A stretch of DNA of 64,000 bases, taken from contig NZ_JAMGZJ010000078.1 in assembly GCF_025564085.1 (NCBI RefSeq), positions 1,054,001-1,118,000 of the forward strand, written 5' to 3'. Source of the DNA: Silvania confinis (lineage in GTDB: Bacteria; Pseudomonadota; Gammaproteobacteria; Enterobacterales; Enterobacteriaceae). Positions 1 through 7,767 of this stretch are shown piece after piece. The position numbers and the translations under genes are program-made. The notes under the pieces are model-generated. The model was given only the letters and a program-made list of their open reading frames with translations. It was not told the origin of the DNA and did no database searches. Each line of letters opens with the position of its first letter. Position 1 is the first letter of the stretch.

Positions 1-143
1 ACGTCGCCGACGATCGGCTGGAGCGGTTAATCCGGCTGGAAGCACTGCTGGAAGAAGACCAATTGCGTAAGCCAAAGCATCAGAAACCGCAGCTTCAGGC
101 CCAGTGGCGGGAGGAAATAGCTGCGCTCACCGCACAGCTGTAA
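1..143 (+). CDS. C-terminal fragment of an unidentified protein
   Basis: An open frame enters from the left edge and ends at TAA 141-143, giving the last 46 residues of a protein. The tail is charged and helical-looking, with many Leu, Glu, Arg and Gln (for example RLERLIRLEALLEEDQ), which suggests a coiled coil or helical tail. I do not recognise the family. It converges on the pyrophosphatase gene, and a hairpin separates the two stops. Confidence 0.5.
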   Translation, partial: VADDRLERLIRLEALLEEDQLRKPKHQKPQLQAQWREEIAALTAQL

Positions 144-149
144 GCCCGT

Positions 150-173
150 GCCCGGCGGTATATGCCGCCGGGC
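150..173. terminator. Hairpin between convergent genes
   Basis: CCCGGCGG (151-158) and CCGCCGGG (165-172) form a perfect stem with a 6-nt loop, extended one pair by G150-C173. It lies between the stop at 141-143 and the end of the minus-strand pyrophosphatase gene at 180. The T-run is weak, so efficiency is uncertain; position and symmetry suggest a bidirectional terminator. Confidence 0.6.
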
Positions 174-179
174 CGGTTA

Positions 180-779
180 TTACTTGGGTTGTTTGGTTTT
201 CCAGGCATCCCATGCCTGTTTGATTTCCTGCTTGGCGCTAGCGGCATCGTTAAAGCCGTTCAGCTCCACCGATTTACGCCCTTCCGGCAGCTGTTTGTAC
301 ACCCGGAAGAAGGCTTCCAGACGCTGCTGCTCAATCTTCGGCAGATCGCTCAGCTCTTTAATGTCGTCATAGGTCGGATCAATCTTGCTGGCCGGAACGG
401 CGACAATTTTGTCGTCCTTCTCGCCGCCATCGATCATCTTCAGCACGCCGATGGCGCGCAGTTTAATCAGGGTGCCTGGCGCCATCGGGGCGCGAGTATA
501 AAACACCACGTCCAGCGGATCGCCATCACCCGCCAGTGACTGGGTCAGCGAGCCGTAGTTCGCCGGGTACGCGACCGGCATCGACTGGAAACGGTCGGCA
601 ATAATAAAGCCGGTTTTGGCATCGGTTTCATATTTAATGATCCCGCCCGCCGGAATTTCGGTGACGGCATAAAACTCTTCCGGGTTGTTGTCAGGCTGAG
701 GAAATTCAAGGATGTTTTGCGCCTGCACGGAAGCGGACAGGAGAACGCTCACTGCGAGAAGTTTTTTTACCAGATGCAT
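180..779 (-). CDS. Secreted family I inorganic pyrophosphatase
   Basis: This 199-residue protein hydrolyses pyrophosphate to two phosphates. It starts with a Sec-type signal peptide (MHLVKKLL core, probable cleavage after SVQA near residue 20), so it should act in the periplasm, unlike cytoplasmic E. coli Ppa. Family I residues are present: KYE at 49-51, Arg63, the YPANYG block at 71-76, the signature D85-G-D87-P-L-D90, and D117, D122 and K124. A ribosome site (GAAGAG) precedes the ATG. The gene is divergent from adhP and monocistronic. A role in scavenging phosphate from external pyrophosphate is inference; family membership is secure. Confidence 0.9.
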   Translation of the reverse strand: MHLVKKLLAVSVLLSASVQAQNILEFPQPDNNPEEFYAVTEIPAGGIIKYETDAKTGFIIADRFQSMPVAYPANYGSLTQSLAGDGDPLDVVFYTRAPMAPGTLIKLRAIGVLKMIDGGEKDDKIVAVPASKIDPTYDDIKELSDLPKIEQQRLEAFFRVYKQLPEGRKSVELNGFNDAASAKQEIKQAWDAWKTKQPK

Positions 780-1055
780 TGTCTTTTTAACTCTTCGGTT
801 ATTGAGAAGTGCACACCATACGGCTTTGAAATGTCAGAAACATGACACATTTCCTACAGAAATATTCACCCCGAAAACTGTATTGGTATTACTGTTTGTG
901 CTGATGACCATTACCATAAATCCCCATTAAATTATTACATTATGTTAATCCGACCTTGCGCTACGCATTAATTAAATTAATCCTAAAGGAGTATATCGCA
1001 TCGTCTGCGATGCCTTTCTGGCTCACAGATACGGATTATGAAAATGGAGAAACAT
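780..1055. promoter_or_regulatory. Divergent promoter region, pyrophosphatase / adhP
   Basis: This 276-bp AT-rich spacer separates divergent genes. It carries a small hairpin in the adhP leader (GCATCG 998-1003 with CGATGC 1008-1013, loop TCTG). The adhP ribosome site GGAG lies at 1046-1049. I could not pick convincing -10/-35 boxes, although the TA-rich tract near 925-985 is the obvious place for them. Confidence 0.4.
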
Positions 1056-2066
1056 ATGAAAGCGGCTGTCGTGACCAAAGACCATCAGGTAGAAGTGACC
1101 GAGAAAACCTTGCGTGCCCTGAAGCATGGCGAAGCGCTACTGAAGATGGACTGCTGTGGCGTGTGCCACACCGATCTGCACGTTAAGAACGGCGATTTTG
1201 GCGATAAAACCGGGGTGATCCTCGGCCATGAAGGCGTTGGCGTGGTCCAGGAAGTTGGGCCGGGCGTCACCTCGCTGAAACCAGGCGACCGTGCAAGCGT
1301 GGCGTGGTTCTTCGAAGGCTGCGGCCACTGTGAATACTGCAACTCGGGCAACGAAACCCTGTGCCGCACCGTGAAAAACGCCGGGTATTCCGTCGACGGC
1401 GGGATGGCAGAAGCCTGCATCGTCACCGCCGATTACGCGGTTAAAGTGCCGGACGGGCTGGATTCCGCTGCGGCCAGCAGCATCACCTGCGCCGGGGTCA
1501 CTACCTATAAAGCAGTGAAAATCTCCGAGATTAAACCGGGCCAGTGGATCGCCATTTACGGCCTCGGCGGGCTGGGAAATCTGGCGCTGCAGTACGCAAA
1601 AAACGTGTTCAATGCCAAAGTGATCGCCATCGACGTTAACGACGAGCAGCTCGCGCTTGCCACCAGCATGGGTGCCGATCTGGTGGTGAATTCCCGCACT
1701 GACGATGCCGCGAAATTTATTCAGCAAAAGACCGGCGGTGCGCATGCGGCAGTGGTGACAGCCGTCGCCAAAGCAGCATTCAACTCTGCGGTAGATGCCG
1801 TTCGGGCCGGTGGCCGCGTGGTGGCCGTCGGCCTGCCGCCGGAAGCGATGAGCCTGGATATCCCGCGTCTGGTGCTGGACGGTATTCAGGTGGTGGGCTC
1901 GCTGGTGGGAACGCGTCAGGATCTGACCGAAGCCTTCCAGTTTGCAGCCGAAGGCAAAGTGGTACCGAAAGTGGCCCTGCGTCCGCTGGGGGACATCAAC
2001 GCCATCTTTAAGGAGATGGAGCAAGGCAAGATCCGTGGCCGGATGGTGATTGATTTCCGTTCGTAA
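1056..2066 (+). CDS. adhP: Zinc-dependent, ethanol-active alcohol dehydrogenase
   Basis: AdhP is a cytoplasmic medium-chain dehydrogenase that interconverts primary alcohols such as ethanol and aldehydes using NAD. The 336-residue protein matches E. coli AdhP in length and nearly throughout in sequence. Visible features are the catalytic-zinc region CGVCHTD and GHEGVG, the structural-zinc cluster [15 protein letters not shown], and the NAD-binding glycines in [10 protein letters not shown]. An ATG in the same frame exists at 1038, but the start at 1056 has GGAG six bases upstream and gives the family N-terminus MKAAVV. In E. coli adhP also lies near fdnGHI, but here the ABC cluster, araJ-like, ppk2 and ccdAB genes separate them. 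Confidence 0.96.
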   Translation: MKAAVVTKDHQVEVTEKTLRALKHGEALLKMDCCGVCHTDLHVKNGDFGDKTGVILGHEGVGVVQEVGPGVTSLKPGDRASVAWFFEGCGHCEYCNSGNETLCRTVKNAGYSVDGGMAEACIVTADYAVKVPDGLDSAAASSITCAGVTTYKAVKISEIKPGQWIAIYGLGGLGNLALQYAKNVFNAKVIAIDVNDEQLALATSMGADLVVNSRTDDAAKFIQQKTGGAHAAVVTAVAKAAFNSAVDAVRAGGRVVAVGLPPEAMSLDIPRLVLDGIQVVGSLVGTRQDLTEAFQFAAEGKVVPKVALRPLGDINAIFKEMEQGKIRGRMVIDFRS

Positions 2067-2090
2067 CCCTTAGGGTCATTGCACGGACAG

Positions 2091-2116
2091 CCCCCTCTCC
2101 TGTTGGGGAGAGGGGG
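2091..2116. terminator. Perfect GC-rich hairpin after adhP
   Basis: CCCCCTCTCC (2091-2100) pairs perfectly with GGAGAGGGGG (2107-2116) around a 6-nt loop. It starts 25 bases after the adhP stop. No T-run follows on either side, so it may act as an mRNA-end stabiliser or a repeat palindrome rather than an intrinsic terminator. Confidence 0.45.
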
Positions 2117-2130
2117 AACATGCGACTGAG

Positions 2131-2266
2131 GTGGCGGTTCCGTTCACTTTACGTTCATTGCTTCTCTGAAATGACCGAACCGGTGAACGTGCCATGGCGT
2201 CCCTGCGCCTCGCCCCGGCCTTACTGAAACGCTTCGGCGATTTTCAGCCGGACCTGGACGTCGCTG
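2131..2266 (+). repeat. Copy C of an unnamed enterobacterial repeat, internally deleted
   Basis: About 136 bp matches both ends of the longer repeats at 20204-20474 and 20658-20932. The left part carries GGTTCCGTTCACTTTACG and the right part CGCCTCGCCCCGGCCTT through CGATTTTCAGCCGGAC. The join lies after GTGCCA near 2194, and about 135 bp of the interior is missing compared with copy A. The outer pairing CGTTCAC ... GTGAACG is kept. The copy lies between the convergent adhP and rrf2-type genes, where insertion does no damage. Confidence 0.8.
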
Positions 2267-2332
2267 TAACCTTTTCTTCTCTTATCGCTATGCCATTGCT
2301 TTACATTAATAAACTATCGGGGATGCCTCAAT

Positions 2333-2848
2333 CTACAGTGAGCTGTTACTCCGCCTGTCCGCAATCCACTCCTGCACCTCAATCTGAAAGGTATCCGGCG
2401 CTTTGCGGAACATCTTGCGCGCCAGGTCGAGGATCGTATGACGAGCCAATTCCTCTTCCATTCGCTGCTGGGCGCTGTCCATCACCGAACGCACGCCGCA
2501 CGGGCCATCGCAGACCCACGCCGGTGGCGTTTCTTCAAAAACCGCCAGCCGCTGGCGAATTTCCCGACACTCAAACATATTCTTTTCGCCATCGATGGCA
2601 TGCGCCACATCCAGCACGGTGATTAACTCCGCCGGACGCGCCAGCCGAAACCCCCCGCCCTTGCCTTCGGTGCTGCTCACCAGTCCCGCGCGCGACAATC
2701 GGGTAAAGATCTTGCCCAGGTAGTCATACGGCACATTCTGCAGGGCTGCCATCTCCCGGACGTTCATCTCCCGCTCGTTGCCTTTGGCATCCACCATGCA
2801 CATGAGGCTATGAATGCCATATTCCACACCGGAACTGTAAAAAGCCAT
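2333..2848 (-). CDS. Rrf2-family transcriptional regulator, probable Fe-S sensor
   Basis: This 171-residue protein has the Rrf2 winged helix at the N-terminus (about residues 1-80, including YLGKIFTRL and the GKGGGFRLARP wing). Downstream lie Cys94, Cys113 and Cys117, suitable as iron-sulfur ligands. The spacing differs from IscR and NsrR, so this is another branch of the family. It is divergent from an FAD oxidoreductase, and a perfect palindrome lies over the shared promoter, so it very likely represses that gene and itself. The inducing signal (redox, NO, iron or thiol state) cannot be read from the sequence. Confidence 0.88.
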   Translation of the reverse strand: MAFYSSGVEYGIHSLMCMVDAKGNEREMNVREMAALQNVPYDYLGKIFTRLSRAGLVSSTEGKGGGFRLARPAELITVLDVAHAIDGEKNMFECREIRQRLAVFEETPPAWVCDGPCGVRSVMDSAQQRMEEELARHTILDLARKMFRKAPDTFQIEVQEWIADRRSNSSL

Positions 2849-2926
2849 ACGTTACTCCGAATCATAATTGCGGCTCATTATAGCCGGGTGCCTGAAAAGA
2901 AAATACCCACTTAACTCAGAAAACAT

Positions 2927-2955
2927 TTGTCGCAGTTAACTGCGACAAGTATAGT
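2927..2955 (+). promoter_or_regulatory. Rrf2-type operator overlapping the oxidoreductase promoter
   Basis: Positions 2927-2948 are a perfect 22-bp palindrome: the half TTGTCGCAGTT is followed directly by its reverse complement. Its first six bases serve as a -35 box (TTGTCG, 2927-2932); 17 bases later TATAGT (2950-2955) fits a -10 box. A further half-site-like GTTGCAGTT follows at 2954-2962. A regulator bound here would cover the -35 box and spacer of the plus-strand promoter, 46 bases before the start codon at 3001. Confidence 0.75.
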
Positions 2956-3000
2956 TGCAGTTATGTCAGACACACAGCCTGACGATCAAAAGGATCGAAG

Positions 3001-4203
3001 ATGAAGAAGCACATTTTAATTGTCGGTAGCGGTTTTTCCGGGATGTGGGCAGCAGTGAGCGCAGCGCGCCTGGCAGAGCAAGAGAATGCCACCGATCTGC
3101 AGATTAGCGTGCTGGCTCCCGCCGCCGAGCTGCGCGTTCGCCCGCGCTTTTATGAAGAGCAGGTCTCTGCATTTGTCGCCCCGTTACACGACCTGTTTGC
3201 TGAGCTGAATATTGCCTTTATTCCTGGCAGCGCGGAAAACATTGATAGTAGTAACAAAACCGTCTGGTATCGCGATACTCACGGCAGTGCCGTGGCGGCA
3301 ACCTACGACCGTCTGGTACTGGCCACCGGCAGCCAGACCCGTCGTCCACCGATTGCAGGCCTGGCCGATCATGCGTTTGACATCGACCAGTTAGAATCGG
3401 CCCAGGTTTTCGAAAAGCACCTTGATTCACTGGTGAGCCTCCCTGCTTCTGCGGCCCGTAACACCGTGGTGGTCTGCGGGGGCGGGTTTACCGGCATTGA
3501 ACTGGCGACCGAGCTGCCTGCCCGTCTGCGTGCCCGTTTCGGCAACAATACGGATACCAAAGTTATCGTAGTTGAGCGCGGCACCGTCATCGGAGGGCGT
3601 TACAGTGACGCACTTCGCAGCACCATCGAAGCGGCAAGCAACGAGCTGGGCGTGGAGTGGCGACTGAACAGTGAAATCGACGCCATTGATGCCAGCGGCG
3701 TGACGCTAAAAAATGGCGAGCGGATTGCGGCGTTAACCGTGGTCTGGACCGCAGGCGTGCAAGCTCACCCGCTGAGCGAGCAAATTGACGGTGAACGCGA
3801 TACTCAGGGCCGCCTGAAGGTGAATGACAGTCTGCAAATCCCGGCGCATCCGGCGGTCTACGCCACCGGCGATATGGCCCATGCGAAAACCGACGAGGTG
3901 GGCAACACCGCGCTGATGACCTGCCAGCACGCCATTCAGCTGGGCAAGTTTGCCGGGCATAACGCCGCAGCCAGCCTGCTCAACGTGGAACCCTATCCGT
4001 ACCGCCAGGTAAACTACGTGACCTGCCTCGATTTGGGTGCCTGGGGCGCGGTGTATACCGAAGGCTGGGAACAGGAGGTGAAATCCGTGCGTGACGAGGC
4101 GAAGAAAATCAAAATCGCCATCACCAACGAGCTGATTTACCCCCCTGCTGCCGACCGCGCCGTGGCCTTTGCCGCCGCTGACCCGCTGGCGAAATTCGTC
4201 TAG
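3001..4203 (+). CDS. FAD-dependent NAD(P)H oxidoreductase (NDH-2-like)
   Basis: This 400-residue flavoprotein is of the pyridine nucleotide-disulfide oxidoreductase fold. The N-terminal FAD site is GSGFSGMWAA (about residues 9-18), the central NAD(P) site is CGGGFTGIE, and the FAD-closing motif is VYATGDMAH near the C-terminus. The layout is that of type II NADH:quinone dehydrogenases and related reductases, which pass electrons to quinones or small acceptors without pumping protons. No transmembrane segment is obvious. It is a single-gene unit with its own operator and terminator, controlled by the divergent Rrf2 protein. The true electron acceptor is unknown. Confidence 0.85.
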   Translation: MKKHILIVGSGFSGMWAAVSAARLAEQENATDLQISVLAPAAELRVRPRFYEEQVSAFVAPLHDLFAELNIAFIPGSAENIDSSNKTVWYRDTHGSAVAATYDRLVLATGSQTRRPPIAGLADHAFDIDQLESAQVFEKHLDSLVSLPASAARNTVVVCGGGFTGIELATELPARLRARFGNNTDTKVIVVERGTVIGGRYSDALRSTIEAASNELGVEWRLNSEIDAIDASGVTLKNGERIAALTVVWTAGVQAHPLSEQIDGERDTQGRLKVNDSLQIPAHPAVYATGDMAHAKTDEVGNTALMTCQHAIQLGKFAGHNAAASLLNVEPYPYRQVNYVTCLDLGAWGAVYTEGWEQEVKSVRDEAKKIKIAITNELIYPPAADRAVAFAAADPLAKFV

Positions 4204-4212
4204 ACCCTGTTC

Positions 4213-4239
4213 ACCGCGCCGCTTATGGCGCGGTTTTTA
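4213..4239 (+). terminator. Intrinsic terminator of the oxidoreductase gene
   Basis: ACCGCGCC (4213-4220) pairs with GGCGCGGT (4227-4234) around GCTTAT, and a T-run follows. It lies 10 bases after the stop codon at 4201-4203. Confidence 0.9.
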
Positions 4240-4344
4240 TTTGCACTTTCCGGCAATCCTTAGCTCAATTCCTTGGTTCCTTTGTTTTCTGCCCCGTCTG
4301 ATGATGCCTCCGACGCTAACAAGAAGATAACAAAGGAATTCACC

Positions 4345-5964
4345 ATGCAAACCCCATTTCGCCTGCCGCTGCTGACGGCATTGATCGTTGCGACAACGGC
4401 GGCGTATGCCGCTGAAACGCCGGTTAAAGGCGGCACGCTGGTCTACCTGGAGCAGCAGGCGCACACCAATCTCTATCCTCCTGCGGGTGGGTTTTACCCC
4501 AACGGCGGCATTCTGAATCAGATCACCGACAAGCTTACCTGGCAGAATCCGGAAACCTTACAGGTGGAGCCATGGATCGCCGAAAGCTGGAGCACCAACG
4601 CCGATAAAACCGAATACACCTTTAAAATCCGCCCCGGCGTGACCTTCTCCGATGGCACGCCGCTGGATGCCAGCGCGGTGGCGAAAAACTTCGATACCTA
4701 CGGCCAGGGCAACAAGGCCCAGCGTCTGCCGGTGTCCGAGGTGATCAACAATTACGATCGCAGCGAAGTGATCGACCCGCTGACCGTGAAGTTCTACTTC
4801 AAAAAACCGTCGCCAGGCTTTTTACAGGGCACCGCCACCATTGGCTCTGGGCTGGTATCGTTGAGCACCCTGAAGCGCAATTTTGAAGAGCTGGGTGACG
4901 CCCGGCATATCATCGGCTCCGGCCCTTTCGTGGTGAAAGACGAAAAGCTGGGCCGCGAGGTTAATCTGCAGTCGCGTAAAGACTACGCCTGGGGACCGAA
5001 AAACCTCGCCCAGCAGGGCCCGGCTAATCTGGATGGCATCACCTATCTGGTGACCCCGGAAGACAGCGTCCGCGTCGGTGCGTTACTGGCCGGTCAGGCC
5101 GATTTTATCCGCCAGGTGCAGGCCTACGATGAAAAGCAGACCACCGAGCAGGGCTACACAATCTATGCTGCCCCGACCCGCGGCGTGAACGACAGCATCA
5201 GCTTCCGCCCGGATAACCCGCTGGTCGCCGATGTGCGGGTGCGCCAGGCGTTGCTGCACGCCACCAATGCGAAACAGGTGGTTGAAACCCTCTTCTCCCC
5301 TAACTACCCGCAGGCTAAATCGGTGATTGCCGATTCCGCCGCAGGCTTTATCGATCTGAGCGACAAACTGACCTTTGATGCGGCGAAAGCCAACAGTCTG
5401 CTGGATCAGGCGGGCTGGAAGGCAGGCAGCGACGGGATCCGTGCCAAAGACGGTCAGCGCCTGGCCCTGACGATCTATGAATCGCTCCCGCAACCGCAGA
5501 ATAAAGAAGTATTGCAGCTGGTCGCCCAGCAGTGGCGTCAGGTCGGGGTAGCGTTGAGCGTCAAAGCCGGGGATGCCGGTAGCCACGCCCTCGATAACCT
5601 CGACCCGCTGAAAACCCCGCTCACGGTGTCGGAAGTGGGCCGCGCCGATCCGGACGTGGTGAAAAGCATGTTCTACCCGGCTAACCGCGATGCCCTGCTG
5701 CAAAAAGGCGGCTCCAGCGGCAAGGTCAACAGTTTCCGCGACGACAAGCTCAACGAATTGCTGGTGAACATCTCTGCCGAAGTGGATCCAGACAAGCGCC
5801 TGCAGCTAACCGGCGACGCCCAGCGCTATCTGCTGGATAACGCCTACGTGATCCCCATCTTCGAAGAGCCGCAGGTATTTGCCGGGGCCCCCTGGCTGAA
5901 AGGGGTGAGTTTTGAAGCCGTAGGTCGCCCGTCGTTCTACGGGGCGTGGATCGCAAAACACTAA
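4345..5964 (+). CDS. ABC importer substrate-binding protein, peptide/nickel (SBP_bac_5) family
   Basis: This periplasmic solute-binding protein of 539 residues has a Sec signal peptide ending near AAYA (residue 22). The body has the family-5 pattern, including an early GGTLVYLEQQ strand and FSDGTPLDASAV. An in-frame ATG exists at 4273, but the ATG at 4345 has AAGGAA upstream and places the signal peptide at the N-terminus. It heads a six-gene operon with two permeases, a fused ATPase, a luciferase-like monooxygenase and an AhpD-like protein. I recall a Klebsiella cluster (KPN_01854 family) with this order. The ligand is unknown; association with oxidoreductases suggests a modified small molecule rather than ordinary peptides. 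Confidence 0.85.
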   Translation: MQTPFRLPLLTALIVATTAAYAAETPVKGGTLVYLEQQAHTNLYPPAGGFYPNGGILNQITDKLTWQNPETLQVEPWIAESWSTNADKTEYTFKIRPGVTFSDGTPLDASAVAKNFDTYGQGNKAQRLPVSEVINNYDRSEVIDPLTVKFYFKKPSPGFLQGTATIGSGLVSLSTLKRNFEELGDARHIIGSGPFVVKDEKLGREVNLQSRKDYAWGPKNLAQQGPANLDGITYLVTPEDSVRVGALLAGQADFIRQVQAYDEKQTTEQGYTIYAAPTRGVNDSISFRPDNPLVADVRVRQALLHATNAKQVVETLFSPNYPQAKSVIADSAAGFIDLSDKLTFDAAKANSLLDQAGWKAGSDGIRAKDGQRLALTIYESLPQPQNKEVLQLVAQQWRQVGVALSVKAGDAGSHALDNLDPLKTPLTVSEVGRADPDVVKSMFYPANRDALLQKGGSSGKVNSFRDDKLNELLVNISAEVDPDKRLQLTGDAQRYLLDNAYVIPIFEEPQVFAGAPWLKGVSFEAVGRPSFYGAWIAKH

Positions 5965-5974
5965 GGGGGCAACC

Positions 5975-6919
5975 ATGAGCCGCTATCTGCTGCAACGCGC
6001 CGGGCTGGGGCTGTTGGTGCTGTGGGCCGCGTTTACTCTGTCGTTCCTGCTGCTGCAGGTGCTGCCGGGTGATGCGGTGCTGATTAAGTTCCAGAACCCG
6101 GATCTGGGCCTCAGTCCGGCACAAATCGAAGAGATGCGCGTCGCCTACGGCGCGGACAGCCCCCTGTGGCAGCAGTATCTGCACACTCTGGGGGCGATGC
6201 TGCACGGCGATTTTGGTTTCTCGTTGCAGGCGGGTGTCGCCGTCAGCGAGCTTATCGCCACTAACCTGCCGGATACCCTGAGCCTGGCGTTACCTGCGTT
6301 TATTCTGGCGGTGCTGTTGGCGTTTACGCTGGCGCTGGCCTCGCGCCTGCCGGGACTGCGCTTCCTGAGTAACGCCATTCAGTCCCTGCCGGTGCTGTTT
6401 ATCTCCCTGCCGACCTTCTGGCTGGGGATTGCGCTCATCCAGCTGTTCTCGTTCCAGCTGCGGCTGATCCCGGTGATTAACCCGTCGCCGCTGCAGGGGC
6501 TGATCCTACCGATAATCACCGTGGCGATCCCCATCTCCGCCCCGCTGGCGCAGATCCTGATGCGCAGTCTGGACCAGGTCGCTGCCCAGCCGTTTGTTGC
6601 CGTGGCACGCGCCAAAGGGCTGAGCGAAACCGCCGTACTGTGGCGGCACGTCATCGGCAATGCGCTATTGCCGGTGCTCAATATCGCCGGTCTGCTGCTG
6701 GGCGAATTGATCGCCGGGGCGCTGATCACCGAAACCGTGTTTGGCCGCAGCGGACTGGGGATGCTGACCCAGCAGGCGGTCAATAACCAGGATATCGCCG
6801 TTTTACAGGCGGTGGTGATGATTTCGGCCCTCGGCTTTGTGCTGATCAATCTGCTGGTCGATCTGCTGATGCCGCTGTTCGATCCCCGTCTACAAACCGT
6901 TACCGGAGGTGCTGCATGA
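5975..6919 (+). CDS. ABC importer permease, DppB type
   Basis: This 314-residue inner-membrane permease has about six transmembrane helices. It has the DppB-like N-terminus (YLLQRAGLGLLVLWAAF) and the cytoplasmic EAA loop around VAVARAKGLSETAVLWRHV, which docks on the ATPase. It starts 10 bases after the binding-protein gene. Its TGA overlaps the ATG of the next permease (ATGA at 6916-6919), indicating translational coupling and a fixed 1:1 permease pair. Confidence 0.9.
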   Translation: MSRYLLQRAGLGLLVLWAAFTLSFLLLQVLPGDAVLIKFQNPDLGLSPAQIEEMRVAYGADSPLWQQYLHTLGAMLHGDFGFSLQAGVAVSELIATNLPDTLSLALPAFILAVLLAFTLALASRLPGLRFLSNAIQSLPVLFISLPTFWLGIALIQLFSFQLRLIPVINPSPLQGLILPIITVAIPISAPLAQILMRSLDQVAAQPFVAVARAKGLSETAVLWRHVIGNALLPVLNIAGLLLGELIAGALITETVFGRSGLGMLTQQAVNNQDIAVLQAVVMISALGFVLINLLVDLLMPLFDPRLQTVTGGAA

Positions 6920-7767
6920 GCCTTGTTGATTATGCTGTCGCAGCGCGCAAGCGCGTGCCCACCTGGCGCGGGTTTCACTGGCAGCCGGGGCTATGGCTGG
7001 CCTGGACCGTGATTGCCGTGGCGGCATCGGCGGCCGTTGCGCCGGGGTTATTTACCCACTTTAGCCCGACAGAAGGTATTGCCGGGGCGCAGCGCCTGGC
7101 CCCGCAGGCCGACTACTGGCTCGGCACCGACCAGCTAGGGCGCGATGTTTATGCCCGCATCGTCTATGGCGCATCGCACTCGTTAAGCGCGGCGCTGGTG
7201 GCTGTCGCCATGGGGCTTTTCGTCGGCACCGCCACGGGGGTAATTGCCGGCGCGTTTGCCGGACGCGTCGAGCTGGTGTTGATGCGGCTGGTGGACGTCC
7301 TGCTCGCCATTCCGTCGCTGCTGCTGTCGCTGACGGTGATTATCCTGCTCGGCTTTGGCACGGTGAATGCTGCCATCGCCGTTGGGGTGGCGTCGATTGC
7401 CAGCTTTGCCCGTCTGGCGCGCGGAGAAGTGGTGCGCATTCGCCACACCGACTACGTCGAAGCGGCATTTGGCAGCGGGGGCACCTTCTGGACGGTGCTG
7501 TGGCGACATATTCTGCCCAACTCCCTGACCGCCGTGCTGGCCTTTGCCACCCTGCAGTTTGGTCAGGCCATTCTGGCCCTGTCGACGCTGAGCTTTCTCG
7601 GCTACGGCACCCCGCCGCCGGTCCCGGAATGGGGCCTGCTGATTGCCGAAGGCCGTAACTATCTCTCAACCGCCTGGTGGCTGACCACCTTCCCCGGCGT
7701 GGTGGTGATCGCCGTGGTGCTGGCCACCAACCGGATCAGTCGTCAGTTAAGCGGAGCTCGCCCATGA
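6916..7767 (+). CDS. ABC importer permease, DppC type
   Basis: This 283-residue partner permease has a long N-terminal cytoplasmic segment, then about six membrane helices. The DppC-type region GTDQLGRDVYARIVYGA follows the first helix, and the EAA loop is HTDYVEAAFGSGGTFWTVLW. It overlaps the preceding gene by four bases and the following ATPase gene by four bases (ATGA at 7764-7767), so three genes are coupled in series. Confidence 0.9.
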   Translation: MSLVDYAVAARKRVPTWRGFHWQPGLWLAWTVIAVAASAAVAPGLFTHFSPTEGIAGAQRLAPQADYWLGTDQLGRDVYARIVYGASHSLSAALVAVAMGLFVGTATGVIAGAFAGRVELVLMRLVDVLLAIPSLLLSLTVIILLGFGTVNAAIAVGVASIASFARLARGEVVRIRHTDYVEAAFGSGGTFWTVLWRHILPNSLTAVLAFATLQFGQAILALSTLSFLGYGTPPPVPEWGLLIAEGRNYLSTAWWLTTFPGVVVIAVVLATNRISRQLSGARP

